NCBI GenBank assembly: GCA_019359125.1
Contig: JAHHHY010000001.1
Location: 372,001 to 436,000, forward strand
Source: Pleurocapsa minor GSE-CHR-MK 17-07R
GTDB taxonomy: Bacteria > Chloroflexota > Anaerolineae > Aggregatilineales > Phototrophicaceae
Length of the DNA stretch: 64,000 nucleotides
Direction of reading: 5' to 3'
Of this stretch, positions 27,700 to 36,400 are shown piece after piece (positions within the stretch are counted from its first letter, which is position 1; each line of letters starts with the position of its first letter). Under the pieces are notes generated by a model. It was not told where the DNA came from. It saw only the letters and a list, made by a program, of their open reading frames with translations, and did no database searches. Made by a program: the position numbers and the translations under genes.

Positions 27700-28884
27700 A
27701 TGACCACCGGCGTTGTGCGATTCACCCGCGATGTATTCACGTGGTTTGCCTACGGCATGCTGGCCTATTTCTCGTATATGCTGGCGGCCATCAGCCCGAT
27801 CATGGTGTTTGTGGCTGCCGAACTGGACATGAGCTACACGGTACGCGGGCTGCACCTGAGCGCGTTTGCACTGGGCATGATCCTGGCCGGCCTGACCGCT
27901 GACAGGGCTGCGCGCAGGCTGACGCGCCGCGTGCTGTGGTGGGGCGGTGGCACGGGTATGGCTGTGGGCATCGTGCTGCTGATCGCCGGTCGTGCCGCGG
28001 GTGTCACCATTCTGGGCTCGCTGATTATGGGCCTGCTGGGCTCATATATGCTGGTCATGATTCAGTCCACGCTGAGCGATCATCATGGCCCGCGCCGCGC
28101 CATGGCGCTGACAGAAGCCAATGTGGCGGCCAGCGGCAGCGCGATGCTGGCGCCGCTGCTGGTGAGCCAGTTTGAAGTACTGGGGACGGGTTTTCGCGTG
28201 GCGGCGCTGGTGGGTGTGGCCGTGTGGGTGCTGACGGTGGCCTTCATGTTCAGGACGACCATCCCCGAGGTGAAAAAATCTACTGCCGAGACGCCGCGCC
28301 CGGCTGGTCGGCTGCCGCGTATCTTCTGGACGTACTGGTGGGTGGTAGTGCTGGTGGTGGCGGTCGAGTGGTGCACGCTGTTCTGGGGCGCGGAGTATCT
28401 GGAACGGGTGGTGGGCTTTACGCGGGTGGATGCCGCCAGCGCGATGACCATCTTCCTGTTTGCGATGCTGTTCGGGCGCTTTCTGGGCACACTACTCACG
28501 CGGTTCATTGCCCCCAGCCGCCTGCTGACGCTGGCCGCCGGCCTGGTTGTGGTCGGTTTCCCGATATTTTATCTGTCGCGTTCGCCCGTTCCTGCATTTA
28601 TCGGCCTGTTTATGCTGGGGCTTGGCATTGCCAATCTGTTCCCGCTGACGCTGGCGCAGACGACGACCGTGGGTGCTGTGAACTCTGACCGGGCAAGCGC
28701 GCGCACGTCACTGGCTTCTGGCCTGGCGATCCTGGTGACCCCGCAGGTGTTAGGCTCGCTGGCGGACCAGATCGGCATTCAGGGATCTTTCCTGATTGTG
28801 GGGGGCTTGGCTCTCGGCGCATTTGCGCTGGTGCTGTGGTGCGATTTCTCCACACGCCGCTTGACCCAGACGCAGCCCGCCTGA
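27700..28884 (+). CDS. Major facilitator superfamily transporter
   Basis: A 394-residue integral membrane transporter with 12 predicted helices. The ATG at 27700 is chosen because AGGAG lies 5 bases before it; the ATG six codons upstream lacks one. The first half has MSYTVRGLHLSAFALGMILAG and the helix 2-3 loop ADRAARRLTRRVLWW, a variant of the MFS signature. A charged central loop (PEVKKSTAETPRPAGR, near residue 200) separates the halves. The substrate is unknown. The gene ends in front of a terminator-like hairpin that mainly serves the convergent lipoprotein. Confidence 0.88.
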   Translation: MTTGVVRFTRDVFTWFAYGMLAYFSYMLAAISPIMVFVAAELDMSYTVRGLHLSAFALGMILAGLTADRAARRLTRRVLWWGGGTGMAVGIVLLIAGRAAGVTILGSLIMGLLGSYMLVMIQSTLSDHHGPRRAMALTEANVAASGSAMLAPLLVSQFEVLGTGFRVAALVGVAVWVLTVAFMFRTTIPEVKKSTAETPRPAGRLPRIFWTYWWVVVLVVAVEWCTLFWGAEYLERVVGFTRVDAASAMTIFLFAMLFGRFLGTLLTRFIAPSRLLTLAAGLVVVGFPIFYLSRSPVPAFIGLFMLGLGIANLFPLTLAQTTTVGAVNSDRASARTSLASGLAILVTPQVLGSLADQIGIQGSFLIVGGLALGAFALVLWCDFSTRRLTQTQPA

Positions 28885-28887
28885 AAT

Positions 28888-28922
28888 AAAACGGGGCGGG
28901 CCGTTTTCACGCGCGCCGCCCC
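28888..28922 (-). terminator. Terminator after the convergent lipoprotein gene
   Basis: Stem GGGGCGG (28893-28899) with CCGCCCC (28916-28922). On the minus strand it is followed by GTTTTATTTC, so it best serves the lipoprotein gene ending at 28951. It lacks a T run on the plus side. Confidence 0.7.
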
Positions 28923-28950
28923 ATCTCCTGGTTAGTGACAACTCTATGCT

Positions 28951-29640
28951 CTAAGACCCTTGTGCGGCGGCCAGCAGCTCAAGGAATTCGCGTGCCATTG
29001 GCATGGTCGGGTTGCCGCGCGTGGTGCTGGAGAAGCGCGGAATCGACACATTGAGCACGACATTGCCCTGGCGCATCAGCCCAAGGGAACCGTAGGTGCC
29101 ACCGCCGAAAACATTCGGTTCAGGGAAGCCATCTTCAGGGCTGCCGCCTTCAAGCTGGCGCTGGCCAGAGCGATTGTCGTAGTAGGCCTGCGCCGCTTCT
29201 TCGGTCGTGAAGACCGCAATTGTCACTTCTGCTGCGCCGCCGCCTGCCTCCGAGAAGAACACGCGCCCGGCATGGCCGCCTTCGACATTGGGATTGGTCA
29301 CAGCGTTTCCGGTGACGGCATCATTGGTGCGGCGCCACTGGATGGTGCCGGCTGTGATCGGGTTGGGCATGGAGGCAATCACAGCATCGACAAGTGCCTG
29401 CTCGGCCGAGACAGCGACCACGACTTCTGGTTCCGGCGCTTCTGTCGCCAGCTCCGTGATCGATCCGTCCGCGTTTGGCGTATTGGTTGGCGCGGGCGTA
29501 CTGGTGGGCGGGCGCGTAGCGGTTGGCTCTGGCGTATTGGTGGGCGTGGCGGTCGGCGTGTAGTCCAGGCCCTCCGGGGCACATCCCGCCGCGACAAAGG
29601 CGAGCAGGGCGCCCGCGGCAATCATTTTCAAACGCATCAT
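28951..29640 (-). CDS. Secreted lipoprotein with Thr/Pro-rich linker
   Basis: A 229-residue lipoprotein. The ATG at 29640 has AAGGAG five bases upstream. The signal peptide ends in a lipobox (VAAGC), so the mature protein starts at a lipidated cysteine. A 35-residue linker of TPT-, NTP- and TPAP-type repeats follows, then a compact domain of about 160 residues (from AEQALVDAVIASMPNPI). It has a conserved-looking strand set, AEVTIAVFTTEEAAQAYYDN and GSLGLMRQGNVVLNVSI, but I do not recognise the domain. It is the last gene after the sugar importer on the minus strand, 51 bases behind the ATPase stop, and could be an accessory binding factor. Confidence 0.75.
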   Translation of the reverse strand: MMRLKMIAAGALLAFVAAGCAPEGLDYTPTATPTNTPEPTATRPPTSTPAPTNTPNADGSITELATEAPEPEVVVAVSAEQALVDAVIASMPNPITAGTIQWRRTNDAVTGNAVTNPNVEGGHAGRVFFSEAGGGAAEVTIAVFTTEEAAQAYYDNRSGQRQLEGGSPEDGFPEPNVFGGGTYGSLGLMRQGNVVLNVSIPRFSSTTRGNPTMPMAREFLELLAAAQGS

Positions 29641-29691
29641 TAAAACTCCTTGCGAAAGACAGGGTGGGCACATGCAGCCATGTGCCACAGT

Positions 29692-30483
29692 CTACTCCTC
29701 GACGACATCGGGCAGCTTCAGGCGGTCGGGCACTGCGCCAGACATGACCATCTGCGCCACTTCCATCTCGGTCACTTCGTGCTTGTAAAAATCGCCGATT
29801 TTGCGCCCGCCGCGAATGATCGTGAAGCGGTCGGCGACTTCATGCACGTGGGCGATATTGTGGGTGATGAAGATCACTGACATGCCGCGTTCTTTGGCGC
29901 GACGGGTATAGTTCAGCACCTCGCCCGTCTGCTTGACGGAGAGTGCCGAGGTGGGCTCGTCCAGGATGAGCAGCTTCTTGCCGAAGTAGACGGCGCGGCC
30001 GATTGCGATCGACTGGCGCTCACCGCCGGACATCATGGCGACAGCTTCCTCTGCGTTGCGGATACGAATACCGATATCCAGCAGCGCCTCGCGGGCCTGC
30101 TCGGCCATCGCCTTGTGATTGAGCGTCTTGAACGGGCCGAACCCGCGCGTGAGCTCCTGGCCCAGCCAGAAATTGCGGGCGATGCTCATCAGCGGCACCA
30201 GCGCCAGGTCCTGATAGACCGTCTCAATGCCAATGTCGCGGGCATCGTGCGGCGAATTGATGAAGACTGGTTTGCCTTCGAAATAAATCTGACCGCGGGT
30301 GGGGGTATGCATGCCCGTGAGAATCTTGATGAGCGTGCTTTTGCCGGCGCCATTGTCCCCCAGCAGGCCGACGATTTCCTGCCGGTCGACCCTGAAATCG
30401 ACACCGCGCAGGGCCTCCACCGTGCCAAATTGTTTGACGATACCTTTCATTTCCACCAGTGGTGTGGTCGCTTTGTCGTTCAT
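29692..30483 (-). CDS. CUT2-type sugar ABC transporter, ATP-binding subunit (FrcA-like)
   Basis: A 263-residue single-domain ATPase. Motifs: Walker A GDNGAGKST, Q-loop VYQDLALVPL, signature MSGGERQSI, Walker B LLILDEP and H-loop ITHN. Ribose-family (CUT2) importers usually have a fused double ATPase of about 500 residues. The single-domain form seen here is known for the fructose FrcA type, which acts as a homodimer. It starts 4 bases after the permease stop, so both belong to one unit with the binding protein upstream. Confidence 0.93.
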   Translation of the reverse strand: MNDKATTPLVEMKGIVKQFGTVEALRGVDFRVDRQEIVGLLGDNGAGKSTLIKILTGMHTPTRGQIYFEGKPVFINSPHDARDIGIETVYQDLALVPLMSIARNFWLGQELTRGFGPFKTLNHKAMAEQAREALLDIGIRIRNAEEAVAMMSGGERQSIAIGRAVYFGKKLLILDEPTSALSVKQTGEVLNYTRRAKERGMSVIFITHNIAHVHEVADRFTIIRGGRKIGDFYKHEVTEMEVAQMVMSGAVPDRLKLPDVVEE

Positions 30484-30486
30484 TCT

Positions 30487-32559
30487 TTATGTCCTCACCC
30501 GGCGGACAGCCGTATTGATGACCACTGCGACGATGATGATGATGCCCTGCACGCCGAAGAACACGCGCGGGTCCATGCCGACCAGCACCAGGCCCGTGCG
30601 CAGCAGGCCGAAGATCAGCACGCCGAGCAGCGCGCCAACGATGCTGCCATAGCCACCTGTGAGGAGCACGCCGCCGATGACGGATGCAGCGATGACTTCC
30701 AGCTCCAGGCCGTCGCCGAGATTGGCATTGACCGACCCCACGCGCGAGACGAAGGTGATGCCTGCGACACCGCAGAGCACCGCGCAGATGATAAAGTTGG
30801 TAATTTTGACGCGGGAAACGCTGATACCCTGCGCGCGCGCTGCGCCGGCATTGCCGCCGACTGCGAACGTAAAGCCGCCGTAACGCATCTGCGTCAGGAT
30901 GAACTGGAAGACGATGACCAGCAGGAACCACCAGAACACACCCGTGCGCAGGTTGATATCAGCGGTCAGGCGGCCGAAGATCGGCAGTGATTCGATGCGT
31001 CCGTTGGCCAGGTCGAAGAAGCTGATGCGCAGCATTTCATCCGTGCGGCTTAACAGGTCGGCGATGCCGCTGAAGATGAACAGCGCAAGACCTGCAATCG
31101 CGGCCGTAACCACGGCTGACCACAGCGCAGACGTCACGATGGCCACATCGCGGAAGGGAGCAGTGGTCTCGCGGTAGGTGACAATGCGCCGGCGCACGCC
31201 ACCCCACATGGTTGGAAGCTGCCGGATGGCATAGTAAGCGAGTGCCAGCCCGCCCATGACGAGCAGGGCAATCAGCAGGAAGGGGCTAAAGTCGATGAAG
31301 GGGTCCGGAATGCCGTAGTCGGCATAGCGGATGATGCGGCCCTCAGGAATGAGCACGAGCGGAATGGCGCGATAGGCCAGCAGGGTGCCCAGGGTCACAA
31401 TGAATGACGGAATCCCTGTTCGTATCAGCAGCACGCCGTTGATAAATCCGAGGAAACCGGCAAAGACCAGCGAAAGCAGCGCGGCGATGACGGCGTTCAT
31501 CGGGGGCAGGCCGAATACGCCTTCAGTCATGGCCAGGATGAAGATTAGCGCGCTGGCCCCGAAGATGGAGCCGACCGAGAGGTCAAACTCGCCGGAGATC
31601 ATGAGCAGCGTGATGCCGATGGCAACAATGCCATTGGTCACATTGGTCGAGAGCGCGCTGGCGATGGCGCGTGGCTCCAGAAACAGCGACGATGCCAGCG
31701 AGAAGCCGATCAGCAGCGCGGCGAGGCCGATGATCGCGCCTGCGCCAGGCGACTTTGCCAGGCGATTGCGGATGCTCTGGTCGGCACTCAAATCGACAGC
31801 CAGCGTGAGATAGCGATAGGTGGAGATGGCCGAGAGCACCAGAATCAGCGGCAGGGCCACCAGCTCCAGCACACCCGGAATATTGTCGAGGGCGGTGCCC
31901 CCGGGGGGTACAACGCTGTAGATGTCGATCCCGCCGGAGAACAGGGCCATCATCATAAGCAGCACGGTGAGGAGCGATACCCATTGTGCCCATGCCCAGG
32001 CGCGCCTGTCACGGCGGAGCAGGAAGATCAGGGTGCGGCCATTGAGAAGTGCGCCAAGCACCCCTAAACCGACGACGACCCACTCGATGGTATTGATATC
32101 GCGCCGGCTGATGTTGGCGCGTTCGCCCAGGGGCAGCCATCCCGTGAGCACCTGCTCAATCAGGAAGATGGACACGGCAAACAGCAGGCCAATCAGCGCA
32201 GTGGTAAACAGGACGCCGGGGGAACGCAGCGACACCCGACCGCCCAGATAGTCTTCCATGGAAGGGGTGGCCGGATGGCGCAGGAATCCCCAGGCCGTGT
32301 ACAGGCTCAGCAGCCCCCACACGATGCCACCGGCCGCCAGCAGCAGCTCGATGAGGTTCAGCTCCCTGCGGCTGATATTGGCACGCTCGCCAAAGGCCAG
32401 CCAGCCGGTGAGGATCTGCTCGGAAAAGAGCAAGCTTAGCAGGCCGGTCACGACCAGCAGGATGATCGTGGCCGTAAATTTACTGTTTCGGAGAAGTTTG
32501 CGTTCGGGAGAATACTGGCCAGAAGCCAGCATATCAGCGCTTGAAGAAGCGTTTGCCAT
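30487..32559 (-). CDS. CUT2-type sugar ABC permease with enlarged N-terminus and mid-protein insert
   Basis: A 690-residue membrane protein, about twice the size of ribose-type permeases (usually 310-350). The RbsC-like core is split. Residues 290-440 carry TNVTNGIVAIGITLLMISGEFDLSVGS-type helices (given here as the span 306-332) and IPSFIVTLGTLLAYR. Residues 555-690 carry YGGFTFAVGGNAGAARAQGI, ASVIGGVLLTGGYGSIVGALLG and the tail. Between them is an extra stretch of about 110 residues (441-550) with an additional hydrophobic segment. The N-terminal 285 residues add about 6 hydrophobic segments and contain a duplicated module: EQILTGWLAFGERANISRR (47-65) and EQVLTGWLPLGERANISRR (135-153). The start at 32559 has AAGG upstream. 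Confidence 0.9.
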   Translation of the reverse strand: MANASSSADMLASGQYSPERKLLRNSKFTATIILLVVTGLLSLLFSEQILTGWLAFGERANISRRELNLIELLLAAGGIVWGLLSLYTAWGFLRHPATPSMEDYLGGRVSLRSPGVLFTTALIGLLFAVSIFLIEQVLTGWLPLGERANISRRDINTIEWVVVGLGVLGALLNGRTLIFLLRRDRRAWAWAQWVSLLTVLLMMMALFSGGIDIYSVVPPGGTALDNIPGVLELVALPLILVLSAISTYRYLTLAVDLSADQSIRNRLAKSPGAGAIIGLAALLIGFSLASSLFLEPRAIASALSTNVTNGIVAIGITLLMISGEFDLSVGSIFGASALIFILAMTEGVFGLPPMNAVIAALLSLVFAGFLGFINGVLLIRTGIPSFIVTLGTLLAYRAIPLVLIPEGRIIRYADYGIPDPFIDFSPFLLIALLVMGGLALAYYAIRQLPTMWGGVRRRIVTYRETTAPFRDVAIVTSALWSAVVTAAIAGLALFIFSGIADLLSRTDEMLRISFFDLANGRIESLPIFGRLTADINLRTGVFWWFLLVIVFQFILTQMRYGGFTFAVGGNAGAARAQGISVSRVKITNFIICAVLCGVAGITFVSRVGSVNANLGDGLELEVIAASVIGGVLLTGGYGSIVGALLGVLIFGLLRTGLVLVGMDPRVFFGVQGIIIIVAVVINTAVRRVRT
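32101..32157 (-). repeat. Second copy of the GERANISRR module within the permease gene
   Basis: Encodes permease residues 135-153 (EQVLTGWLPLGERANISRR). It matches the first copy at 16 of 19 residues, with an 88-residue offset. The DNA has drifted between copies, so this is an old duplication under protein-level selection rather than a fresh DNA repeat. Confidence 0.85.
32365..32421 (-). repeat. First copy of the GERANISRR module within the permease gene
   Basis: Encodes permease residues 47-65 (EQILTGWLAFGERANISRR). In both copies the module follows a hydrophobic helix and precedes another (NLIELLLAAGGIVWGLL here, NTIEWVVVGLGVLGALL in the second copy), so the duplicated unit is a helix - loop - helix. 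Confidence 0.85.
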
Positions 32560-32626
32560 AAAGTACGCCTTTTTGTGTAAAGGTGTCTAAGTAGCACACG
32601 GCGCGGCATTTGCGGCACCAACAGTA

Positions 32627-32655
32627 TGGGGGCGGCCAAGACAGCACCACCCCCA
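32627..32655 (-). promoter_or_regulatory. Intergenic mRNA hairpin between sugar-binding protein and permease
   Basis: On the minus strand GGGGGTGG (32654-32647) pairs with CCGCCCCC (32635-32628), one T-G pair, 11-base loop. There is no T run after it, so it may protect the binding-protein mRNA from 3' decay rather than terminate. A smaller hairpin (GGCGA-GTAT-TCGCC) lies just after the binding-protein stop. Confidence 0.55.
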
Positions 32656-32696
32656 CACAGTGTTAACAGTAGTCCGGGCGAATACTCGCCTGGGGT

Positions 32697-33686
32697 TTAG
32701 CGGTAACCACCAGCGGTCAGGTCGATGATGGCGGCGACGTTGCTGCCGTCAATCACGCCGGGGCCGGTGAAGATATCGCCACCCGGGGCCATTTCAAACT
32801 GGCTGTTCAGGTACAGCCACATGATGGTCTGGAAGCCCTGGAGGTACGGCTGCTGGTCGATGGTCTGCAGCAGGTAGCCGTCCTGGATCATCTGATAGAT
32901 TTCAGCCGATGTGTCGTGGCTGGTGGCGAACAGTGAGCCAGCTTCGCGGCCGCTTTCCTGCAGGTACAGGTTCAGGCCGGACGACGGAGCGGGGCCAAGC
33001 ATGAAGATGGCGTTGGTGTCCGCGTTGGCGGCGAAGTAGTCCGACAGGATACCAGCGGTTTCTTCGGGGTTGTTGGTGATGTTCAGGCGGTCAATCGGCA
33101 CGCCCATCTCATCAAACACGCTTTCCACGCCGGCGCAGCGGGCTTCGAGGCCACTGTGGCCCTGTTCCTGGATGGTGCAGACGCCACGGGTGACGCTGGT
33201 GCCAGCGGCTGCGGCTTCAGCGAATACGCGCTGGGCGTTGCTGATACCACCGGTGAATTCGTTCGCGCCGATGTAAAACAGCGTGGGCAGTGCGGAGTCG
33301 GTGCCAGCACCCGGGTCAGCCGTGTTAAACACGATGACGGGGATGTCGAGCTCGGCAGCACGTTCCACACCGCTGCGGATGACTTCAGCATCGGGCACGG
33401 TGGTGCCGACGCCAGCCGGATTCAGGGCGAGGGCATCATCCCAGTAGCCAGCCATCTGTTCCAGGCCGTAGTCCGGCTCGGACAGCCACTGGCAGTTAGC
33501 GTCCAGCAGCGTACAGGCGTCTTCCATACCCTTGATAACGACAATCCAGAACGGATTGCTCACGCCGCCGTGGCTGACCATAGCAAAGGTCAGTGCGTCG
33601 TCCTGAGCACCGGCTACACCGACCCCTACCGACACAGCGCCGGCAGCGAGCAGTCCTGCTGCGAGAACACGAGCGATCTTACGCAT
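32697..33686 (-). CDS. Sugar-binding protein of the CUT2 ABC importer (periplasmic-binding protein type 1)
   Basis: A 329-residue secreted binding protein with AAGGAG 8 bases before its ATG. The signal peptide ends near VAGA, before QDD, with no lipobox. The fold is the RbsB-like type: FAMVSHGGVSNPFWIVVIKGMEDAC, then PDAEVIRSGVERAAELDIPVIVFN and TIDQQPYLQGFQTIMWLYL, the hallmark C-terminal segment of sugar-binding members. Cysteine pairs (DACTLLDANC, GVCT/ARCAG) suggest disulfides. It heads the importer set (binding protein - permease - ATPase) and is divergent from xylose isomerase, so a pentose is the most likely cargo, by context only. Confidence 0.92.
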   Translation of the reverse strand: MRKIARVLAAGLLAAGAVSVGVGVAGAQDDALTFAMVSHGGVSNPFWIVVIKGMEDACTLLDANCQWLSEPDYGLEQMAGYWDDALALNPAGVGTTVPDAEVIRSGVERAAELDIPVIVFNTADPGAGTDSALPTLFYIGANEFTGGISNAQRVFAEAAAAGTSVTRGVCTIQEQGHSGLEARCAGVESVFDEMGVPIDRLNITNNPEETAGILSDYFAANADTNAIFMLGPAPSSGLNLYLQESGREAGSLFATSHDTSAEIYQMIQDGYLLQTIDQQPYLQGFQTIMWLYLNSQFEMAPGGDIFTGPGVIDGSNVAAIIDLTAGGYR

Positions 33687-33846
33687 ACAAGAAACTCCTT
33701 AAATAGAAACCCACTTTTTCAATATGCCTCGAACGACCCGCAGAAGGGAGTTCGCCTGAGACCAAGCTTTGAGGTAGAGAGCGGTGCGATGGTACCGATG
33801 TCATGATTGAGATTATTGCTCTCTAATAAAAATAGTATATCGAGGC

Positions 33847-33862
33847 TTTGCGACAATGCAAA
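33847..33862. promoter_or_regulatory. Candidate operator (TTTGC-N6-GCAAA palindrome) between divergent sugar genes
   Basis: A perfect 5-bp inverted repeat TTTGC/GCAAA with a 6-base centre in the 279-base gap between the sugar-binding-protein gene (minus) and xylose isomerase (plus). A TATACT -10-like element for the isomerase lies at 33907-33912 with no good -35. The palindrome may bind a dimeric regulator, but no regulator gene lies next to it. The rest of the gap shows nothing clear. Confidence 0.35.
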
Positions 33863-33965
33863 TATTTTCTTCCCTGTGACTGACTACTTGTTTGCGCCGT
33901 GCGCGCTATACTGGGGCAGTACTGTCATGCCATGGGCAAAATTGTATTTGAAAGGAACATTCATT

Positions 33966-35132
33966 GTGACTGATTTTCAGCCGCTTCCGGAACATCGTTT
34001 TACGTTTGGGCTGTGGACGATCGGCAATGTGGGGCGTGACCCGTTTGGCCTGCCCACCCGCGATCCAATAGACCCGGTGGATATTGTGCATGTGCTGGCC
34101 GAGGTTGGTGCGTACGGCGTGAATTACCACGACAATGACCTGGTGCCGATTGATGCCACGCTGGCCGAGGAACGCGCCATTGTGGAGCGCTTCAGGAAGG
34201 CTTTGGCTGAGACGGGCGTGAAGATGCCGATGGCCACCACCAATACGTTCAGCGATCCTATTTTCAAGGATGGGGCGTTTACGTCAAATGATGCCCGCGT
34301 GCGCGCCTACGCCATGCAGAAGGTCATCCGGACGATGGATATTGCCGTGGAGCTGGGCGCCGAGACCTTTGTCTTCTGGGGCGGGCGCGAAGGCACCGAG
34401 ACAGATGCCAGCAAGAGTGCTGCTGATGCTGTAAAGCGCATGCGTGACGCGATCAATTTTTTCTGCGAGTATGCGCTTAGCCAGAAGTACAATCTCAGGT
34501 TTGCCATGGAGGCAAAGCCCAACGAGCCGCGCAGTGACCTGTATCTGCCGACGACTGGCGCGATGCTTGGGTTTATCGCCACGCTGGATCACCCGGAGAT
34601 GGTGGGCGTGAACCCGGAAGTGGCGCACGAACATATGGCCGGACTGAACTTCATGCACGCGATCGCGCAGGCATGGGAGGCGGGCAAGCTGTTTCACATT
34701 GACCTGAATGACCAGTTGTTTGGGCGCTACGACCAGGACTTCCGCTTTGGCTCTGCGATGATCAAGCAGAACTTCTTCCTGGTGAAGTTCCTGGAGGACG
34801 TGGGCTATGCAGGGTGCAAACACTTTGACGCGCATGCCTATCGCACGGAAGACCTGGATGGGGTGAAGGACTTTGCGCGTGGGTGCATGCGTTCGTACCT
34901 GATCCTGAAAGACAAGGCGGCGCGCTTTAATGCAGATGCCGAGATTCAGGGTCTGCTGCGTGAAATCAATGCGTTTGATGGCGGATTTGACTATCTGAAG
35001 GGCGGTTTTTCGCAGGACGCGCTGGAAAAACTGCGTGCTCATGAGTTTGACCGTGCGGCGATTGCCAGACGCGGCCTGAAGTATGAACGCCTCGATCAGC
35101 TGACGTTCGAGATTATCACCGGCGTTCGCTAG
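33966..35132 (+). CDS. xylA: Xylose isomerase, class I (actinobacterial type)
   Basis: A 388-residue TIM-barrel enzyme that interconverts D-xylose and D-xylulose (and often glucose and fructose) with two divalent metals. The GTG at 33966 follows GAAAGGA and gives the exact family length. The 53-codon upstream extension is not conserved. Key segments: HRFTFGLWTIGNVGRDPFG, NYHDNDLVP with the catalytic His, MATTNTFSDPIFKDGAFT, VFWGGREG, AMEAKPNEPRSD (metal-binding Glu, Lys), NPEVAHEHMAGLNF and LFHIDLNDQ. It resembles Streptomyces-type short enzymes rather than the longer class II. No xylulokinase gene is in the window. A strong terminator follows. Confidence 0.97.
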   Translation: MTDFQPLPEHRFTFGLWTIGNVGRDPFGLPTRDPIDPVDIVHVLAEVGAYGVNYHDNDLVPIDATLAEERAIVERFRKALAETGVKMPMATTNTFSDPIFKDGAFTSNDARVRAYAMQKVIRTMDIAVELGAETFVFWGGREGTETDASKSAADAVKRMRDAINFFCEYALSQKYNLRFAMEAKPNEPRSDLYLPTTGAMLGFIATLDHPEMVGVNPEVAHEHMAGLNFMHAIAQAWEAGKLFHIDLNDQLFGRYDQDFRFGSAMIKQNFFLVKFLEDVGYAGCKHFDAHAYRTEDLDGVKDFARGCMRSYLILKDKAARFNADAEIQGLLREINAFDGGFDYLKGGFSQDALEKLRAHEFDRAAIARRGLKYERLDQLTFEIITGVR

Positions 35133-35151
35133 TCCCCGGATGACAGGGTTT

Positions 35152-35189
35152 CAGGCCGCCGGATTGACGCGACCCGGCGGCCTGTTTTA
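35152..35189 (+). terminator. Terminator after xylA
   Basis: An 11-bp stem CAGGCCGCCGG (35152-35162) with CCGGCGGCCTG (35174-35184), then TTTTAT. It lies between xylA and the convergent enolase-superfamily gene. Confidence 0.85.
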
Positions 35190-35192
35190 TCC

Positions 35193-36398
35193 CTAGCGCA
35201 GTTTTTCCACAGCCCAGTGATCGCCCATAGCGCGGCGGCCACCGGCCAGTCCGGGGCCTTCAGAGACCTGGCGGGTGAGGTCGGCGCGTTCCAGCATTTC
35301 CGGACGCAGATCCACGCCCAGGCCCGGCCCCATCGGAATATCGAGCCCGGACTCGCCCACGGTGGGCGACCAGCCAGCGATGGTCTCGAAATATGACCTG
35401 TAGAAGGCGCGCACGCTTTCGACAAAATACAGATTCGGGATATTTGCCCCCAGATGCATGCAGGCCGCGTGGCAGAAGGGCCCGGCGACATTGTGCAGCA
35501 CGAGCGGCAGGCCATAGGCCTCAGCCATGGACGCGATCTTTTTCGTCTCGCTGATGCCGCCGTTCCACACCGGGTCAGTCATCAGGATCTGGGCGACGTG
35601 CTTCTCCATCCATTCGCGCAGCTGCCAGCGCGTCATCAGCAGCTCACTGCCGATGACCGGGATACTGGTGCGCGCTGAAAACAGCTTGATTTCGTCGGCA
35701 TACACGGCAGGCATCACATCTTCCATGAACAGGATGTTATAAGGCTCCAGCGCGCGGGCGATGCGCTCGATGCTGGCGCGGTTCCAGCGGAAGTGGCATT
35801 CGATGCCGATTTCCATGTCATCGCCCACAGCCTGGCGGATATCGCGTACAGGCTTCAGCCCGGCCTCCACATCTTTCTGGCTGATGTACTGGCCGAAGCT
35901 GCCCTCGCTGAAGCGGTCAAACGGCCAGATTTTCATCGCTTTGATGCCGTCGGCCAGCAGGCTGCGCGCCAGCTCCCCGGCGTCACGGTCATGCTGCCAG
36001 GCGGCATAATCCTGCACCGCGCCGTGGCCGATACAGGTGTTGTAGGTGGGCACGTGCTGGCGCGTTTTGCCGCCCAGCAGATGCACCAGCGGGGCGTTAT
36101 AAAACTTGCCCATGATGTCCCACAGGGCAACCTCCACGGCTGACAGGGCACGCGTTTCGGCCCCGGCAAAGCCGTGATACATGATGTTGTCCATGACGAA
36201 GCGCCACAGACCTTCGATATCGAGGGCTTCCTGGCCGAGGATGAGCGGCGCGAGTGTGCCGTGCAGCGCGCCTTTTGCACCGGGAATCTTGTCGACTGTC
36301 TCTCCCACGCCGATGATGCCGCTGTCGGTGTGGACACGCACGACCATCAGGCGGGGGAACTCTGCCCACTGGAGGCTTTCAATGGCTGTGATTTTCAT
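35193..36398 (-). CDS. Enolase-superfamily sugar-acid dehydratase (mandelate racemase subgroup)
   Basis: A 401-residue enzyme predicted to remove water from a sugar acid, giving a 2-keto-3-deoxy product. The N-terminal capping domain covers about residues 1-115 and the barrel about 120-375. Metal ligands fit Glu200 (GIECH), Glu226 (FMEDV) and Glu252 (GSELL). The acid/base set fits Lys156 (MKIWPFD) and the Asp275/His302 dyad ([14 protein letters not shown]), as in the mandelate racemase group. The best substrate guess is a pentonate such as D-xylonate, because the next genes fit the following steps. The family covers many sugar acids, so this is inference. It is the last gene of the SDR - KdaD - dehydratase set, 2 bases after its neighbour. 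Confidence 0.88.
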   Translation of the reverse strand: MKITAIESLQWAEFPRLMVVRVHTDSGIIGVGETVDKIPGAKGALHGTLAPLILGQEALDIEGLWRFVMDNIMYHGFAGAETRALSAVEVALWDIMGKFYNAPLVHLLGGKTRQHVPTYNTCIGHGAVQDYAAWQHDRDAGELARSLLADGIKAMKIWPFDRFSEGSFGQYISQKDVEAGLKPVRDIRQAVGDDMEIGIECHFRWNRASIERIARALEPYNILFMEDVMPAVYADEIKLFSARTSIPVIGSELLMTRWQLREWMEKHVAQILMTDPVWNGGISETKKIASMAEAYGLPLVLHNVAGPFCHAACMHLGANIPNLYFVESVRAFYRSYFETIAGWSPTVGESGLDIPMGPGLGVDLRPEMLERADLTRQVSEGPGLAGGRRAMGDHWAVEKLR

Positions 36399-36400
36399 GG

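Noticed and set aside
32101-32421. The permease repeat as a DNA-level tandem repeat or mobile element trace
   Set aside because: Codons differ between copies while residues are kept, so it is an old protein-level duplication and not a recent DNA repeat.
33807-33965. 53-codon upstream extension of xylose isomerase
   Set aside because: It begins in the non-coding, AT-rich gap, includes the probable -10 region, and exceeds the family length. The GTG at 33966 has a ribosome-binding site and gives exactly the usual N-terminus.
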